Shown here in pieces: positions 35,314 through 38,095 of a stretch of DNA of 38,095 nt. Within the stretch, counting starts at the first letter, position 1. Each line of letters opens with the position of its first letter. A model generated the notes under the pieces. It was given only the letters and a program-made list of their open reading frames with translations, did not search any database and was not told the origin of the DNA. Source of the DNA: Clostridiaceae bacterium (GTDB taxonomy: Bacteria; Bacillota; Clostridia; DSM-8532); assembly GCA_012521105.1 (NCBI GenBank), contig JAAYNA010000086.1:1-38095 (forward strand), read 5' to 3'. A program made the position numbers and the translations under genes.

Positions 35314-36234
35314 TTAACCTTTCAGAGAACCAAGCATGACCCCTTTTACAAAATAATTCTGCATGAGTATATAAAGAATAACCGCAGGAACTGTTGAAAT
35401 AACTATACTGCAGTATTTTGCAACCAATGCTTTCCGAATAGCCTCGGTCATACCTTTGGTATCACCTTCATATGCTGAGAAAAAAGCATCGGTGGAAGTA
35501 CTGGTTGTGAGCATTGCAATAGCTTCACGAAGAATTGTCTGCAGCGGAAGCTTGGACCTGTCCCTGATATAAACAAGTGCGGTAAAATAATCGTTCCATC
35601 TTGCGACACCATAGTATACACACAGTACGGCGATTATTGTGCCCGACAGCGGTAAAACAGCATGGATAAAATATGTGAAATGATTGGCACCATCCATAAT
35701 CGCAGCTTCATATAATTCATTTGGAATATTCATTGAAATGTATGTTCTTGCCACCATCAGATTCCAAACCGAAACACAATTTATGATAATCATCAAAAGA
35801 ACGGTATCGTGAAGACCAAGTTTCTGGTTCATCAGGAACTGCGGAATTAAGCCTCCTGAGAAAAACATAGTAAAAACAAATATAAAATTTATAAATTTTT
35901 TCCCGGAAAAGTTTCTGCTTAATGCATAGGCTGCCATCATTGTCACAACAACACTTAAGGCAGTACCCGTAAGAGTATAATAAACAGAGTTTAAATAGGA
36001 ACGCAAAAGCTCTTTATGTCCGAATACTGCTTCATACCCGATAAGAGAGAAATCCTTTGGCCATAAAAATACTTTTCCTGCTATTACAGCATCAGGATCT
36101 GATACCGATGCAATGATAATGAACCAGAGAGGATAGATGATAATAAAAAGTACAATAACCCAGAAGATAGTATTAACAATATCAAACAGAGAATCTCCAA
36201 AGGTTTTTTTCATTTTAATTCCCGCGTGTGCCAT
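35314..36234 (-). CDS. CUT1 ABC permease, LplC/YtcP-type (cassette E)
   Basis: A 306-residue permease. GDSLFDIVNTIFWVIVLF leads into helix 1, the EAA loop is YEAAIMDGANHFTYFIHA followed by VLPLSGT, and the chain ends KGVMLGSLKG. AGGAGG lies ten bases before the ATG. It starts 14 bases after the LplB-type stop, so the pair is co-translated. Confidence 0.92.
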   Translation of the reverse strand: MAHAGIKMKKTFGDSLFDIVNTIFWVIVLFIIIYPLWFIIIASVSDPDAVIAGKVFLWPKDFSLIGYEAVFGHKELLRSYLNSVYYTLTGTALSVVVTMMAAYALSRNFSGKKFINFIFVFTMFFSGGLIPQFLMNQKLGLHDTVLLMIIINCVSVWNLMVARTYISMNIPNELYEAAIMDGANHFTYFIHAVLPLSGTIIAVLCVYYGVARWNDYFTALVYIRDRSKLPLQTILREAIAMLTTSTSTDAFFSAYEGDTKGMTEAIRKALVAKYCSIVISTVPAVILYILMQNYFVKGVMLGSLKG

Positions 36235-36248
36235 CTCATCATTTCCTC

Positions 36249-37202
36249 CTAAAACAGGCTGGTTTCACCAAGACGCTTTGATATCCAGTTTACCGATATA
36301 ATCATAATGAAATTGATTACATTTATGAAAAGACCGATAGCTGCTGTGTATGAAAACTGAGCTTTGGACAGCCCCATCTCGTATACATACACTCCGATAA
36401 TGTCGGATTTTACCATGTTTCCGGGTGTCTGCATCAGTAATGCTTTATCGGTGTTCGAAACCAAAAGGCTACCGCAGCTGAGAATGAGCATCATTACTAC
36501 GATTGGTACAAGATGAGGTATGTCAATGTGACGGATTTTTTGAAGCTTTGTCGCTCCGTCAATCGTAGCTGCTTCATACAATTCAGGATCTATTCCTGTC
36601 AATGCCGCAATATATAGAATTGTATTCCATCCGGCATGCTGCCATATATCCGATGCAATGAACAGAGTACGGAACCAGCCCGGTTCAATCATAAAATGTA
36701 CCGGTTTTCCCCCTAAGGTTTTAATAAGAGTATTAACAATACCACTGTCGGGGGACAGAAACAAATATAGTATGCCCGCCATTACCACAGTAGAAATAAA
36801 GTGAGGTACGTAAATAATTGTCTGGGTAAATTTTTTAAAACGCGGCCACTCAATCTGGTTAAGCAGAATAGCCATAATAATTGGAACAGGAAAACCCCAG
36901 AGCAGCCCATACAGATTTAGCAGAAATGTATTTGACAGCAGCCGTTTAAAGTAGTAAGCATTAAAAAAATCCCGGAAGTTTTTCAACCCAACCCATGGGC
37001 TGCCTGTAATACCGAGGACTGCTTTGTAATCACGGAATGAAATCTGAATACCATATAAAGGAAGGTAGCAGAATACAAAAATAAACCCAAGTGCCGGCAA
37101 TAGCAGCACGTATAACTGCCAATCCCTTTTGACTGCCAGGCTTATCCTCTGAATGAGACTTGTCTTTGCACTCCTTTCCATTGAAGCGTCTTTTAAGATC
37201 AT
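36249..37202 (-). CDS. CUT1 ABC permease, LplB/YteP-type (cassette E)
   Basis: A 317-residue permease. RDWQLYVLLLPALGFIFVF contains helix 1, the EAA loop is YEAATIDGATKLQKIRHI followed by DIPHLVP, and the end is KRLGETSLF. The frame stays open to 37418, but the extra 72 residues have no family counterpart and lack an RBS. The ATG at 37202 follows AAAGGA at 11 bases; 37181 is the alternative. It is the first gene of cassette E; no convincing promoter was found upstream. Confidence 0.88.
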   Translation of the reverse strand: MILKDASMERSAKTSLIQRISLAVKRDWQLYVLLLPALGFIFVFCYLPLYGIQISFRDYKAVLGITGSPWVGLKNFRDFFNAYYFKRLLSNTFLLNLYGLLWGFPVPIIMAILLNQIEWPRFKKFTQTIIYVPHFISTVVMAGILYLFLSPDSGIVNTLIKTLGGKPVHFMIEPGWFRTLFIASDIWQHAGWNTILYIAALTGIDPELYEAATIDGATKLQKIRHIDIPHLVPIVVMMLILSCGSLLVSNTDKALLMQTPGNMVKSDIIGVYVYEMGLSKAQFSYTAAIGLFINVINFIMIISVNWISKRLGETSLF

Positions 37203-37606
37203 TCCATTATCATTCCTTTCAAAGAATAAAGGGGACAACTGATTGTTTAAATTGCCTAAGGGTAGCCCTATTTGATTGCATTTCAGTTTGACTTTGCAAT
37301 AATATAGATAATCCAGACTAAGCGATGCCTCACAACTAAATATTAGCATGCTAGTATACCAATGTATATTGTCAAAAATTTTGTATACTATTAACAACAA
37401 CATAGAAGCAATTGACAATATTTTTGTTGATTATTATAATCAGAGAATCATAATAAATTATTATTTTAAGGTCTCAGTTATCTAATTTTTATCTTCAGTT
37501 CACATTAAGTTCATATTACCCAACTATAATAATGGAAGAAAAACAGTTAAAATCAAACATTAGCTTAAAATCAAGCTGATACACTCTACTTAAAAGGTGA
37601 AAGATA
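37203..37606. other. Divergent region between cassette E and the alarmone synthetase
   Basis: A 404-bp stretch without a gene. It holds the strong plus-strand promoter at 37412-37440, a second TATAAT at 37525-37530, an inverted pair TAGTATAC (37352-37359) / GTATACTA (37383-37390), the palindrome TAGCATGCTA at about 37344-37353, and a direct repeat TTCACA-N5-TTCATA near 37498-37514. Confidence 0.6.
37412..37440 (+). promoter_or_regulatory. Perfect-consensus sigma-A promoter
   Basis: TTGACA (37412-37417), exactly 17 bp, TATAAT (37435-37440) on the plus strand. Transcription would start near 37447, giving the alarmone synthetase gene a leader of about 160 bases. Confidence 0.75.
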
Positions 37607-38095
37607 TTGTTAAAAAAGAAAAACAAAAGTGATACACAAATAATAAATAACCTTATGGTTTCTGGTTATCGGGTGGATATTTCGGACCAAATGCATGATT
37701 TTCTTGAACTAAGGCAATTGTATAATGCTGCAATGCGAGAAGTCCGAACCAAGCTGGAAATTCTTGATGAGGAATTTCATGTCAGGTTTAACCACAACCC
37801 CATCCACCATATTGAATGTCGGTTGAAATCTCCCCAAAGTATTGTTGAGAAATTGAATCGCAAAGGGGTTGAACTAAGCATAGAATCAATTAAGAAGAAC
37901 ATTACCGACATAGCTGGCATTCGTGTTATATGCAATTACATTGATGATATTTATACAATAGCCGATCTGCTGCTTAAACAGGATGATATAACATTAATTC
38001 GGGAAAGAGACTATATAGCCAACCCGAAAGATAACGGATATCGCAGTTTACACCTTGTAATTATGGTGCCTGTTTATCTGTCTGACAGAAAGGAA
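37607..38095 (+). CDS. RelA/SpoT-domain small alarmone synthetase (partial)
   Basis: The first 163 codons of a protein cut by the window edge. NITDIAGIRVICNYIDDIY (about 103-121) and RERDYIANPKDNGYRSLHLV (about 137-156) are the GTP- and ATP-binding signatures of the (p)ppGpp synthetase domain. The early position of the domain, with no HD hydrolase in front, points to the YjbM/RelQ or YwaC/RelP type. It would make the stringent-response alarmone in the cytoplasm. The start is TTG at 37607, with AAAGGTGA six bases upstream; no ATG is suitably placed. Unrelated to the sugar cassettes as far as can be seen. Confidence 0.88.
   Translation, partial: MLKKKNKSDTQIINNLMVSGYRVDISDQMHDFLELRQLYNAAMREVRTKLEILDEEFHVRFNHNPIHHIECRLKSPQSIVEKLNRKGVELSIESIKKNITDIAGIRVICNYIDDIYTIADLLLKQDDITLIRERDYIANPKDNGYRSLHLVIMVPVYLSDRKE

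Noticed and set aside
37203..37418. A 72-residue N-terminal extension of the cassette E LplB-type permease
   Set aside because: No ribosome site, no family counterpart, and it would cover the regulatory region; taken as open by chance.
1..38095. CRISPR arrays, insertion sequences, phage genes, tRNA or rRNA genes
   Set aside because: No repeat-spacer pattern, transposase, integrase or recognisable RNA gene was seen while reading both strands; a tRNA scan was not possible here.

Overview
The window reads as a low-GC Gram-positive anaerobe of the class Clostridia, most likely a plant-polysaccharide user. The signs are AT-rich intergenic DNA, strong AGGAGG-type ribosome binding sites, lipobox-bearing binding proteins, YesM/YesN and transmembrane AraC regulators, and many CUT1 sugar importers that lack their own ATPase. 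The species cannot be named from the sequence alone.

Left end (1-3.7 kb): a LacI-family repressor with three near-identical TGTAAC..GTTACA operators (one just downstream of its own promoter, one just downstream of a strong leftward promoter that leaves the window), a PaaI-type thioesterase, a flavin reductase-like protein and a family 2 glycosyltransferase.

From 3.7 to 37.2 kb the DNA is almost entirely five carbohydrate ABC importer cassettes, all on the minus strand. Cassette A (3733-8154) has two permeases, an amidohydrolase and a Gfo/Idh/MocA oxidoreductase, but its binding-protein gene is only a 46-codon 3' stump fused to the 3' stump of an AraC gene. Cassette B (8437-16389) has a transmembrane AraC regulator, LplB/LplC-type permeases and two different binding proteins, the second in its own transcription unit. 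Cassette C (16477-19703) has a binding protein and MalF/MalG permeases, divergent from a YesM/YesN two-component pair (20015-23494). A PHP-domain protein follows. Cassette D (24341-29690) has a cytoplasmic GH127 beta-L-arabinofuranosidase-type enzyme, a binding protein and two permeases, divergent from a second LacI repressor. Cassette E (31135-37202) has LplB/LplC permeases, a binding protein and a transmembrane AraC regulator. The right edge cuts a plus-strand RelA/SpoT-domain alarmone synthetase with a perfect-consensus promoter.

How it fits together: lipoprotein receptors capture extracellular oligosaccharides, paired permeases import them, and a shared MsmX/UgpC-type ATPase from elsewhere must power all systems because none is encoded here. 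Each cassette has its own sensor type: membrane AraC, two-component, or LacI. Hairpins lie at the binding-protein/permease boundaries in all five cassettes, which would fit separate control of receptor and permease levels. The most notable single observation is the double-truncation junction near 8120-8154, which removed the receptor start, the promoter region and the regulator start of cassette A.
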